Under the pieces are notes generated by a model. The model searched no databases. It was given only the letters and a program-made list of their open reading frames with translations, and was not told where the DNA came from. The position numbers and the translations under genes were made by a program. A DNA stretch of 64,000 nucleotides from Symsagittifera roscoffensis (taxonomy: Eukaryota; Xenacoelomorpha; Acoela; Convolutidae): assembly GCF_963678635.1 (NCBI RefSeq), contig NC_087062.1:4950193-5014192 (forward strand), given 5' to 3'. Position 1 is the stretch's first letter. Each line of letters opens with the position of its first letter. Positions 47,761 through 58,520 of this stretch are shown piece by piece.

Positions 47761-48933
47761 TCCAAAACGAAAAGAAAATTGAGTTTTAACAAACGAGCGT
47801 TAAACATACAATCATTTCGAAAGCGGAGAGGAGTGTTTAAATTGAGTTTCCCTTGAAACGACCAAAATAGGTCAAAAAGCCGAGTAAAAAAGGCCGAAAT
47901 AATTTGGGCCGAAGAATTTTCTTAAGCAAGTCAATGAAAAAAAAATAAAGATAATAGGAGCAAATCAAACACTAATAGCTTCAATAAAAATTAATGAAGA
48001 AGCTTAAGTAGAAAAAATTTCCAAGATAAGACTATTATGCCGACATCAGATAACAGACAAATAATTGGCCGATATTTATATTTGACACAGAATAATTCCT
48101 ATTTGAAAAAATTACAATTCGTGGTCAGAGTCGAACGCAAGACTTAAGCCTTCCCCGACGTATTTGTTGCCAAAATTGGCCAAAAACGTTCACAATTTTG
48201 AATAGACTAAGAAACAAGGTTCCGCTGAAGATGAGGCCAGACTTCGCGGCAATGAAAAGTCTTCGCGTCGATAACTGGCTCTAGTTTTCGTATAAATTCC
48301 TACTCTTTGTTGGCAAGTCCGCAACCCGATGTACACTATTCCGCTGTTTAGTTTTCTGCTGTTTGAACAGAAGAAAAAATATATAATAATTCGTTAGCTC
48401 ACAATTGGTTCCATCAAGGATTGACTTAAAAAATTTGATACAAATGGGACCGATTTTTCATTTGGGTACAGTTGAACCTTGGTATACATCGGACGTCAAG
48501 TGGTTGCAAGCTTGCCAACTGAAGTTAGGATTTGATACAATAAATAGTGCTGTTTATTGCCGCAGAACCTTAAGCCAAAAACTTGAAACAGTCAGCTAAT
48601 CATCGGCCAATTGGTTAATTTTGATACTAACACGATTATTTAATTTGATAATGAGACTATTTTTTCAATTTGTTACAAGTAAATACCCACCAAATGAAGA
48701 TCACAAAATTTTCTACGTCATTCGGCTCTACACAATTTCATAAAACCAACCAATCAAATATTACCAAACTTAAAATTTCACCAAAATTGCATGATGATTA
48801 TATACTCCAACTTATAATCCTGAGACATTCTGTTACTTAATTGTTTGGTTTTATTGAACTCCAAGTTTCAATTTATCTTACTTTCCGATATTGGAACTTG
48901 TCAAATTTTTATTTCATGTTTTTCATTTTTTTG
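47761..48933. other. No gene seen; one weak tRNA-like segment
   Basis: A minus-strand TTGCGTTCGACTCTGACC at about 48120-48150 resembles a decayed B box. A 64-codon plus-strand frame at 48405-48599 has no recognisable domain. Confidence 0.4.
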
Positions 48934-49185
48934 CATTGAGCCGAAATTTTTATTTTGAACCTATAATATTTGTTGCTAATTTCCAGCTGATTACTGATCG
49001 CAGCTTCTTATGTCATAATCATGATATTGTTGTTAGCTAGGTCTAAAACCTCCCTTGACATTACTGGACTGGTGCTCTCATTTCAACGCTGCCTCTGATG
49101 TTGCCTTACGGGTGAATCCATTGTTTTTTCTTTTTTGAAAAAGTTCGAACTATTTGGCCAATTTAGGTGTAATTGTATCCACAAA
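48934..49185 (+). repeat. Direct repeat R1, first copy
   Basis: Nearly identical to 50932-51180: TTGCATTGAG, AGCTGATTACTGATCGC, GTTAGCTAGGTCTAAAACCT, ATTACTGGACTGGTGCTCTC and TTTGGCCAATTTAGGTGTAA, in the same order. Confidence 0.85.
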
Positions 49186-49839
49186 AGGAAACCTTGAAAC
49201 AAGTTTGAATTTAATAAACGCAAAAAAAAAGACTTCAAGGTAGGCAGGTTTTCTGCTTTTTGGTGTTGGATAAAACTGTCGTTTTCATAACATTTTCCAC
49301 CTAATTTGAGAAATTCTGACTTGCAAGCCTTCTGTACTGCAAATCCAACATGGGTTTCAGGTCTTTAGAATCATGACCATCTTCATGATAATTCTTGTCT
49401 GAGCGGTTGTTTACCTTTATTTAAATGAATTTCTTCTGCATTCATGGTCTCAACAGTTTTATTCAAAAAAACGGTGCATCTAAAAAATCGATGATTTACG
49501 CCTTCCAATATCTTCTTCTTCTGATTGCGTGAAGCTCAAAATCTAAAAACAAGACGAGCAGGACCAGACACACTTTAAAAATTTTATACAATTATTTGCT
49601 CGAAGCTTACTACATTTTGATTGAACCAATTTAAAAAATTTTACATCTCTTTTTTCCTTTTCACTACTTTTTTCCTAAAGTCTGGACAGACACGATTTAA
49701 ATCTGCGGTTATCATGGAAATTCAGGGATTTTTTTCTTGAACACAAGTTCCTACTCTTTCATTCTTAAGTTTGACTTCAAAAGAAGCTTCCATATCCAAA
49801 CCCTCAGTCATTATACTTATTGTGAACTTGGCCTACAGC

Positions 49840-50447
49840 TTATTGTAGCGATGTATTCAAATTTTTCTCGCTCATGAATTTTTTTGTTGCTTTGTCGATT
49901 GCATCATTGATAAAAACAGTCGTGTAAATTATTAACACATTTAAACACATGGTGGTCTCATTGGATTCCAGTTTTATAGTCTCAATAAGTTCAAGTGCGT
50001 CTTTTCCTTTTTTCCAGGTTTGCAAAAACTTAGCCTGTTATTTGTTCAAGACTTGGACTGAAATCTGTAGAGATAGAAATTGGAGCAGTGGTATGACTTC
50101 CTTGTAAATTATTACTAAACCGTACAAACGAGCATGCTTGTTTACATGTTGACGTCAATTTGCTGTATGGTTGTCCATTTATGTAGCTGCCCTTATAAGA
50201 CTCGACAGCCCTCGTAATTGTGTTTTTCGAAATGTAACAACACTGAATCATTAGTGTTATCAAATATTTTGAATTTGATCGACTGTAATAATTCTAGCAG
50301 TTTGAATGCATATTGGGCACTTTTTAAAACACGAAGCTCAACCCCTTTATCGGTTGGTACTGCAGAGAGACTGTTGTTTGTAAAGTAAATTCTAGCATAT
50401 CCTATCATGCTGCTTATTTTCTTCTTATTAGACTTAGCCTTATTCAT
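49840..50447 (-). pseudogene. Unidentified degenerate coding region
   Basis: Three minus-strand frames follow one another with small overlaps (50447-50193, 50263-50030, 50025-49840). Together they read like one ~190-residue protein interrupted by frame changes: a basic start (MNKAKSNKKK), a middle with ESYKGSYINGQPYSKLTSTC and an end with LQTWKKGKDALELIETIKLE. The regular composition suggests former coding sequence, possibly mobile-element derived, given its position between R1 copies. Alternatively short introns could join the frames. No family is recognised. Confidence 0.3.
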
Positions 50448-50519
50448 TTTACTTCGAAGTAAATCAAGCTCAAAACTTAACAGAAAATAACGAAGTCACA
50501 TTCGGACGAAAGTAGGAAA

Positions 50520-50935
50520 AGTTACGAGATAATTGAGGGAAAATTACGAGATAAATGCCAATTTATTTTGGTTTGTATGCAAGACATGCAAGGCATAACT
50601 AGACGTCTTATAAATGTCACAAAGCAAAACTAGCACATTGTCAAAAACCAGCTACGTTTCCAGAATTGACAAAGACAATGATTTTTTTTTCATTTGTGAT
50701 GCTGAGTAAGTAAAAAAAATTCCAAGGTTGTATAAAGAATCGTGAGGCGACAATTCGTAACAGGCGACGAGTTGTATCAGGCGACAACTCGTAACAAACG
50801 ACGATTCGTATTTTTTGACGGGCGACAAATCGTAACAAGCGACGATTCGTAGCCTTCAATTGCTGATATGGGGAATTAAAAATAACGTTGAAATTGTTAA
50901 TTGCAATTTTCGTGGGGGATTAAAACTCTGATTGC
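50520..50935 (+). repeat. Relic of the MULE left end (copy of 53531-53939)
   Basis: About 410 bp almost identical to 53531-53939. It includes the GCGACAATTCGTAACA-type subrepeats at 50757-50850 and the trailing CGTGGGGGATTAAAACTCTG. It is cut off by R1 copy 2, with no transposase following. Confidence 0.8.
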
Positions 50936-51182
50936 ATTGAGAAGTAATTTTTATTTCGAAACTATAATATTTGTTGCAAATTTCAAGCTGATTACTGATC
51001 GCCGCTTCTTATGTCATAATCATGATATTTTTGTTAGCTAGGTCTAAAACCTCCCTTGACATTACTGGACTGGTGCTCTCATTTCCACGCTGCCTCTGAT
51101 GTTGCCTTACGGGTGAATCCATTGTTTTTTCTTTTTTGAAAAAAGTCGAACTATTTGGCCAATTTAGGTGTAATTTTATACA
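50932..51182 (+). repeat. Direct repeat R1, second copy
   Basis: Second copy of the block at 48934-49185; differs by a few substitutions. Confidence 0.85.
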
Positions 51183-51479
51183 TTATCTTCTTTTTTAATC
51201 CCGAGACCCTTCTGGATTGAGCGCAAATTAGCATTAACGTGCTTAAATACTGTGACATTCGACCAGAATGGACAAAATGCAATCTCTGTAGATTTCGAAT
51301 TTTTAGCAGTGAACCTTCCGAGTTAATGATTTTGAAGGATTACCGACGTTATTCGGTTGATTAGCAGAACGGTGAAGGTCAGGATATTCCCGTATTTTAA
51401 AATTTTAAATTTTCGAAGTGATGACGTAACATTTCTGAGAAACGTCAGAAACGGCCATTTTGGCAAAGAAGTAAAAGAA

Positions 51480-52176
51480 AAACAGAACAACATTAGCTGC
51501 GATTGCGAGAAGGACGAAGATAGTGATTAAGAAACGGCAACGAATCACGAAGTTAACAGAGAACACTCCGAGTTGCAACTATTGTGTCGCTACAATAGTT
51601 GCAACGCCGTTGCGAACAACGGTGAAGGGTGGAAGACAGCCTTCCGGATTACGGAGAAATCAAGATTAACATACTTGATTCAGTGGATTCAAGAATCCGG
51701 AAGGGTTTCGGGACTGAAACTTTTATCCTTTTCTATAAACTTTTAGCTTCTTGTCATGTCCTGATTTGAATTTAATTAACAACTAGATTCATTTTGATAA
51801 GGATGAGAAGCTAGGAGTTGGGGGAAAGGGTTGATCCATCTTCGATGGAGATGATGATTTTTATCTACTGAACAAAAAAAATAGTAATATAATAAATAGT
51901 AGTAGCCCTATTTTTAGGAGTGACCTCGTGGTCTGGGGATACTGAGACCCAGCCATGAGCTCACTATTTCTGCATGTAATTAAGTTAATTTGAGTGTTTT
52001 GACCGAAGCCGAAAGCAGTAACGTTTTTGTCGACCCGATTTTAGAAAAGACCACCGAAAAGTACTGGCTTGGTAGAGACGGTGAAAAGCATATAAAGCTC
52101 TAATTAGGCGTTAGCGAGTCGTCTTAGGACTTAGTTTTATTTTCCGTCGATATGTATCTTCCGGGCGAATGTTACA
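51480..52176 (+). mobile_element. LTR-like arm, left member of an inverted pair
   Basis: Ends in GGGCGAATGTTACA, a typical retroviral-type LTR terminus, and carries AAGCATATAAAGC, a TATA-like box, ~85 bp before the end. From about 51700 it matches the reverse complement of 52696-53170 closely; similarity fades outwards but still includes the hairpin at 51573-51606. No primer-binding site directly follows it, so the interior is incomplete or this is a solo arm. The LTR start is not defined. Confidence 0.55.
51573..51606. repeat. Perfect 14 bp hairpin in the left arm
   Basis: GTTGCAACTATTGT and ACAATAGTTGCAAC are exact reverse complements around GTCGCT. The counterpart in the right arm (53184-53217) keeps perfect pairing with a different stem sequence. 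Confidence 0.8.
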
Positions 52177-52695
52177 TACTCAAATAACCCAACATTACAA
52201 GCACCACAAACGGTCCACAAAATTGATCGTAACGATCCTGACTGATATAAATGCCTGTAACAACAATATATCTAACAACAACAAACCGGAGGGTCGGATC
52301 ATATCCCGTCTGGGGGAATGATTTCTACTGATTTTATACTTTTTTACTGTTTTTTGGTTTTTACGGATATTTTTTATGTTTTTGTTTTTCTCAGGTACTC
52401 TACTACTTTTTGTTTGGTGTCTTATATATCTTTAAGTGTTTTTGGTCACGTACCACTCAGGAAATGACGGGAACGCGAATCCCCCCACCCTTCCTGGTGT
52501 GTGAATTTTCGGTCTTAACTAGGTTAAAAAGCTATTCACGGGAATCCTGAAGGCTTCCGCTTTCCGAACTACCCTTCCGCCCCGGTGGTTAGGGCGTTGT
52601 TTTGAGCATCCGCTCAGCGCGGAGTGCTCGTTAACGGTTCTGCCGGTCAAGATGTTAAAAAAGAATAACACTCAGGAGTGCCATAAAAACATCTA
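52177..52695. other. Spacer between the inverted LTR-like arms
   Basis: 519 bp without an ORF. It contains GGAGGGTCGGATCATATCCC and, near 52582, CCCCGGTGGTTAGGGCG, which resembles a tRNA A box, with GGTTCTGCCGGTC 70 bp later as a possible decayed B box. It may be a remnant of an element interior or a separate insertion. Confidence 0.4.
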
Positions 52696-53340
52696 TGTAA
52701 CATTCGCCCTGATGTACATATCGACGGAAAATAAAGCTAGGTTCTAAAACGACTGGCTAGCGTCTAAACACAGCTCTACATGCTTTTCACCGTCTCTGCC
52801 ACAGGCAGTTGTTTTGGTGGTTTTCGTAACATCGGGTCGACAAAACGTTACTGCTTTCCGGCTTCGACCAGAACGCTCAAATTAACTTAATTATATGCAA
52901 AAATAGTGAGTTCATGGCTGAGTCTCAGTATCCGCAGACCACGAGGTCAATCCTAAAAACAGGGTTACTACTATTTATTATATTACTATTGTTTTTGTTC
53001 AGTAGATAAAAATCATCATCTCCATCAAAGATGCATCAACCGTTTCCCTCACTCCTAGCTTCTCATTCTCTGAAAATGAATCTGGGTGCTAATTAAATTC
53101 AACTCAGGGCATGAACAGGAAGCTAAAAGTTTATATAAAACAGTTTGAGGTCTCAACACCCTTCCTTTTTCTCGGGTTCTACGTTGTAACGATTGTAGCA
53201 GCACAATCGTTACAACTCGGAATGGTTCTTGACAATTTCCAATGACAATATCAATCCGTTGTCGTTTTCTCGTAGTTGTTTCCACTGCGACTATTGTTGT
53301 TGTGTCTTCGCCGTTTCAGTGTGTGCGAAACAATAAAAGG
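52696..53340 (-). mobile_element. LTR-like arm, right member of an inverted pair
   Basis: Minus-strand counterpart of 51480-52176, starting TGTAACATTCGCCC. Matching blocks include TATCGACGGAAAATAAAGCT, AACGTTACTGCTTTCCGGCT, AGACCACGAGGTCAATCCTA and AGATAAAAATCATCATCTCC. Divergence from the left arm is scattered, so the arms have evolved apart for some time. Confidence 0.55.
53184..53217. repeat. Perfect 14 bp hairpin in the right arm
   Basis: GTTGTAACGATTGT pairs exactly with ACAATCGTTACAAC around AGCAGC. Two stem positions differ from the left-arm hairpin and both changes are matched on the opposite side. Confidence 0.8.
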
Positions 53341-53530
53341 TTACGTGTCGTTCATGTCCAAATGGAAATTTTAAAAAATAGCATGTCAGTCAAAACGAAC
53401 CCTTACCGATTAGTCCAATCATTCAAATAACGTCGCTAATCTATTAAAACCATCAATTTTCCCGATTAGATGTTCTTTTCTCTGATCGATAAAAATTCGA
53501 TTGCGAAACTGCATTTTTGTACCCTTTGGT

Positions 53531-55740
53531 CTTATGTCACAATAATTGAGGGAAAGTTACGAGATAACTGCCAATTTACTTTGGTTTGTGTGCAAAACCT
53601 ACAAGGCATAACTAGACGTCGTATAGATGTCACAAAGCAAAACTAGCACATTGTCAAAAACCAGCTACGTTTCCAGAATTGACAAAGACAATAATTTTTT
53701 TTTCATTTGTGATGCTGAGTAAGTAAAAAAAAATCCAAGGGTGTATAAAGAATCGTGAGGCGACAATTCGTAACAGGCGACGAGTTGTATCAGTCGACAA
53801 TTCGTAACAAACGACGATTCGTATTTTTGATGGGCGACAATTCGTAACAAGCGACGATTCGAAAAATAATCGCTGATATGGGGATTGAAAATAACGTTGA
53901 AATTATTAATTGCAATTGTCGTGGGGGATTAAAACTCTGTTTCTCAGTTGTTAATCAATCAAAAAAACAGGTGGGGCAATGAATTTAACTCCTAGTTAAA
54001 CTTTGGTTCATCAAAGTTTTGAATTAATTTTAGTCTGGTTATCATAAAAAGTGTTTTGAAACTATTAGCACTATAAGCATGGGCTTTCTGACATTGATTT
54101 TGATCATTCTTCTACAATTCTTGTTGGAATTCAATCGTTTGTCTATCAATTTTATCCATTAACGCTCGTCCTTTAATTCTTCTAGAACACACCATCTGTG
54201 AACGCTGCAAGCGGAAATTTACTGTCCAGACCACATGGCGATGCTGTAAATGTCCCTGCACATCGTCTGTTATAACTTTTGATGGCTCATTTTTAATAAA
54301 AATTTTATGCACGTGCATGTACCGGATTGTTAAAAAATTGAAAACAAGCATGAATAGAGAGCGTGCGTTTCTGTTGGGAGTAGTGGGATATCTTTTTAAC
54401 CAAAACAAAATAACGCTTAAATAAACTTTAGTTTTCCAAGCATGCCTGTATTTTTCTGGAGGAGAATTGAAGTTTACCCCAAAAACTACAAATCATTTTT
54501 ATTTAGTCAAACGTGCTATCAAAGGAAAACCAAATCCACTTTGAACCGCCTTGAGCTATTTATGCAAAGTTTACTGGGGACGCCCCACGGAGATGGTGGC
54601 AAATTTGCCCAAGTATAAATCAAAAGCCCGAATGGTTCAGCGACAAAGTTTCATCGAAAAAGCGGCAGCTACTTCAAAAGACATTGCAATATCAATTCAG
54701 CTGACCCTCTTAGTCAGTGGGATACTTTTTAGTCTATGACTCTGGGTCTGATGATGATGACCGCATGTTAATTTTTTCTACGAAGAAAACTTAGATGTCT
54801 TGAAAAGCAACAACACAGCTTGGCATGCTGATTGAACTTTTAAATCTTGCCCCACGCTTTTTAATTCAGTATTCGCCGTACATGCTGTAGTAAACGAACG
54901 AACAGTTCCAATGATAGACGTTTTTTGACAGAAAAACGGAAGAGCAATATCTGCGAACTTTTGATGAGCTGAAACAGTTAAACCCCTGCCTGGAGCCCTC
55001 AAAAATTCTGCTCGATTTCGAAAAAGCGTCGATCAATGCCTTTCATTCAGACTTCCCAAGTGCCATTATCAAAGGCTGCTTTTTCCAATTTGAGCAAGCT
55101 ACTTGGAAAAAAAAGCAGGAGCTCGGCTTGGCTCCTCTTTACAGATCCGACGAAACACTGCGACTTCTAATGAAATCATTTATTGCGCTGGCACTTATCC
55201 TTTGAGGTGACCTGGAGCTGGGGCTCAAACACTTGAACGATCAATTGGGCGAAAATTCTCCAATCATCCATATTTGGAATTTTTTGATAAGAAATGGAGT
55301 ATTGCAGTGTCTCGCACAAAACTCCAATCAGCTTCCTTCCCCCAGATCTCTGTAATCAATTTGAGTGCGCGGAATTCAAAAGCCAAGGCCGAGCAATTCA
55401 GTGGAAGGTTCGCATCGTGTTTTCCAGATTGGAATTTGCTGTACACACCCAACTATCACGAAAAAGCGCAGTTAAGGTTGTCTGAGATATTGAAAAACTA
55501 TCAGAACATAAAAATATAATACAGGGACTTGTTTTATTTGTGATTTCAGACTTTTCTTTTCTTTTTCTGTTAATTAAGCTTTCGATTAACTATTTAAATT
55601 GTTAAACATCAAACAAAACATTGATACGATTTGTCGCTTGTTACGAATCGTCGCTTGTTACGAATATTCGTCTTTTAGAAAGTTATGAATTGTCGCCTGT
55701 TACGAATCGTCGCTTGTTACAAATTGTCGCCCAATCATAA
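53531..55740 (+). mobile_element. Decayed Mutator-like (MULE) DNA transposon
   Basis: Terminal regions at about 53757-53862 and, inverted, 55627-55735 are built from several ~17 bp subrepeats of GCGAC(A/G)ATTCGTAACA. Between them, plus-strand fragments give a MULE transposase: a FLYWCH-like Cys/His stretch near 54190-54330 (TTWRCCKCPC), a LPKYKSKARMVQR segment near 54600, and a DDE-type domain at 54827-55470. Left similarity to 50520-50935 begins upstream of the subrepeats, so the true left end may be nearer 53531. Target duplications are not visible. Confidence 0.7.
54550..55520 (+). pseudogene. MULE transposase pseudogene (DDE domain)
   Basis: In order: TFKSCPTLFNSVFAVHAVV (54834 onwards), a frame change after VPMIDVF, then RTFDELKQLNP, ILLDFEKASINAF, IIKGCFFQF, KQELGLAPLY and LMKSFIALALIL, a stop at 55203, then GDLELGLKHLND and a C-terminal region with AKAEQFSGRFASCFP. 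This follows the MULE layout: first Asp in the (A)DGTFK block, second Asp in DFEKA, later Glu. The Gly codon of the first block is a TGA stop here, so the copy is dead. Downstream frames remain long, suggesting moderate age. Confidence 0.7.
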
Positions 55741-56011
55741 AAAGTTTCTTGCCAAACTAGTCTCGTAATAATCTTGATTGAGTTAGTGTCAAATAAAATG
55801 TGGAAACTTAATTGACGTTCAATACGCTTACATTTCGAAATGATCTGGTTTTGGAATGCCGATTTAATACAAATTGAAAGAGATCCATTAGTTGTGCATT
55901 TGAGGTTCCTTTACGGGATGAAAAAGTTGCTGTAACAACTGTGGCTGGGGAACCTAAGTTTCTCTACACGCAACGTACAAAATACACCGAAACTTATGAA
56001 AATGTCACGAC

Positions 56012-56310
56012 ATTAAAGACGACAAAAAAATAGGAAAAAATAACGATTTTTTGCCTAAATGTTTGGGTAATGGGTAAAAACACTGGATGAAATTCAATAG
56101 CCTCAGAAACAGTCAGATAGGGTAAAATTCAGATAATTAAAGACGACAAAAAATAGGAAAAAAATAACCATTTTTTGCCTAAATGTTTGGGTAATGGGTA
56201 AAAACACTGGATGAAATTCAATAGCCTCAGAAACAGTCAGATAGGGTAAAATTCAGATCATTAAAGACGACAAAAAATAGGAAAAAAATAACGATTTTTT
56301 GACTAAATGG
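56012..56310 (+). repeat. Tandem repeat, ~124 bp unit, 2.4 copies
   Basis: ATTAAAGACGACAAAAA recurs at 56012, 56135 and 56260 with almost identical sequence between (TAACGATTTTTTGCCTAAAT, GTTTGGGTAATGGGTAAAAA, CCTCAGAAACAGTCAGATAG). Confidence 0.92.
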
Positions 56311-56514
56311 GAAGTAACAAAAACTGCAGAAGGACACACTTCCCCTCCCGTTCTAGTTTTAGAATATGAAGGCTATTCATCTCAATTGCTGACAACCAAA
56401 GTGCATCAAATAAAACGAGCACAAGTGTTTTTTAATAATCTGAAACCTAAAATAAGCTTGCAGTCTGTGAAGGCTCTATCGGAACGTAAAATGAAGTTCA
56501 AAGTGGTATTGTAA
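56299..56514 (+). CDS. Unidentified short ORF after the tandem repeat
   Basis: A 71-codon frame starting in the last partial repeat unit. Its composition (VLVLEYEGYSSQLL, HQIKRAQVFFNNLKPK) is more regular than nearby frames. No domain is recognised and no splice sites were identified. It could be a fragment of a mobile-element protein. Confidence 0.2.
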   Translation: MTKWEVTKTAEGHTSPPVLVLEYEGYSSQLLTTKVHQIKRAQVFFNNLKPKISLQSVKALSERKMKFKVVL

Positions 56515-58140
56515 GCTGACTTAAAAGGAGTGTAGCGCTATACTTGTGTGGGTCAAACGCTCAAATTGTCCACCAAGACGCTCAATGTTTATCGTAAGAA
56601 GGAATGTAGTACAGATAGCGTTAAGTCTGAATAAAACCTAGTTTTTATAGATTATCAGATATCACTTGTAAGATGCTAACGCTTGACAACCAGAACAAAC
56701 ACTGTGAATTACTCCTTAATTAGCAGTCTATTTTTGAAAACGGCTATAAAATTTTTAAAATGTTTATTGACATGTCAGATCGACAATTATTGACAAAATT
56801 TTCAAATTAAAAAAAAAAATAAAAAATCATCGAAAATTTAAGCAAATACCTAAGAAATAAGAAAGCAATTTATTAAACAGTTATTGTTTCAGTTGTTTGG
56901 TAGTTGTTTGATTCTGAATGAACTTTGCGAATAGTGATTTAATGTTTCTGACACTTGTATTTGATTGTTGATCATTTTCTTTAATCAATTGTTTTAAAAC
57001 TGCCTAAATGCACAAGTTTAGTGTAAAAACATTCAAAACAAATTTTTTTTTTTGAATTGTGGTCAGAACTCGACTACTTGTACTGTTTTTGATAGAAAAC
57101 CGAGTCGTTGAAACACTTCGTGTGGAATCCGTAAAAATTTGTTTAACGAACTGATTGCAGGAAAAACCGTCATCCCATTTAAAAAAAAAGCAAAAACAAG
57201 CCTTGTCAACAAATTTGATAGCAAGTTTAAATTTTCAGTTTCTGTGATCTGCTTGAAATCTGCTTGATAACTTTTTCTCTGCAAACTGGTTCCGAAATCT
57301 TTTTCGCTCATTTTGATTATCCTAGCGGATGGCGTGTCAAGAAGACGAAAAATCAATTTGCTGCCTAAAAACTTATTCCCGGTTTCCCGAAAAAAAATTC
57401 ATTCCGTTTTTGCATGAAAACCTCGTTCTTTTGTTCAAATTTTCAGTCGCGATATTCGCTTCTAATTTTAATGGCGGTACCTATGTTAGCTTGCTTGCAC
57501 TGCAGTAGGCACCATCTTTCTTTTTATGTTTAAAATATTGACGAGTAGAAAGAGTGCGATCGAGGTAGCTTTAAATAGAAAACGTTAAATCTCTTTAAAT
57601 ATCATGAATTGATTATGATTGGCGTATTTTTCTCGAAGTTGCCAAATTGAGTGAAAACTGGGTCAAGAGGTAATTTATTTTTATTCTTCGGGAATTCAGT
57701 AAATTTAGGACTGTTTCTGAATTTTGAGGTCAGTTTTGGTTTTCAAGAATCGTTTCTGGTTCAAAATTTTTCATAAAACCAATCCAATTAGAAAAAAACT
57801 GAACAGGTTATTTATTTATTCCACAGGGAAGTATAAAAGCAAAATTCCACTTTCAACCAAAAAATGTTCACATTTTTGCACCGTAAACATTTTCAATAAT
57901 AAAAACAGAAAACAACCCACAAATCTGAATTTAGTTTTAAGGAAAATTGAGAGTGAATTTTTTAAAAACTTTTGCTGACAATTTGAAATTTAACGACAAA
58001 AAAAAGAAAACGACCTCAAAAATTGTCTTCACGCTTAATGGCAATTGAAAAATTTGTTTTTTTTTTAATCTTCGGCATTATACTGTTATTTTAAAGAAGC
58101 CTTTAATTGTTCATTGCAAGTTGTTGTTCCCACTTTTGAA
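56515..58140. other. No confident gene
   Basis: A minus-strand frame at 57063-57314 (MSEKDFGTSLQRKS start) has CCGCTAG about 10 nt before its ATG and encodes about 83 residues. It has no recognised family and includes an A-run-derived hydrophobic stretch. A plus-strand frame at 57724-57978 is Lys/Asn/Phe-rich and looks random. Confidence 0.35.
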
Positions 58141-58149
58141 GAAAAGGAC

Positions 58150-58520
58150 GGAATATTTGAGCATGGGGTGGTTGTCGTGAGGCGACCTTCGGTACCTCGT
58201 TATTTACTTGTTCTTTTGCAGTCTCACTGCAGATTGATGTTAATTATACTAACCGAGGTCATTGTGCTAAACTATACTTAATACCATACAGAGCGTGGTC
58301 ATTCTCTACTGATATCAAACTGTTTGCTAGATAAACTTTATTCAATTCAAAAGTCATGTTCATTCAGGATAAACTTCCTTTTAAGAGTAATTATTCGAAA
58401 CCAAGTATTTATTCAAAACCAAGCAATAAAGTGATTCAAGCAACTAATTATTCAACTCTAAAACAATTTACTTATTGTTCAAACAACCAAGTTTTCATTC
58501 TAAAACCTCGGCAAATCTCA
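58150..58520 (+). repeat. Probable 5' LTR of the Ty3/gypsy element
   Basis: Sequence immediately before gag, ending in ..AATCTCA next to TGGCGCAGCC at 58521-58530, which fits a tRNA primer-binding site placed directly after an LTR ending in CA. The exact left end cannot be set because the matching 3' LTR lies beyond the window. Confidence 0.4.

Noticed and set aside
54112-54408. 98-codon minus-strand frame inside the MULE
   Set aside because: The plus strand of the same stretch reads as the FLYWCH-like part of the transposase in the correct order; the minus frame is a shadow.
54778-55002. 74-codon minus-strand frame inside the MULE
   Set aside because: Antisense to the TFKSCPTLF block of the transposase.
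57724-57978. 84-codon plus-strand frame
   Set aside because: Lys/Asn/Phe-rich reading of A/T sequence without any recognisable motif.
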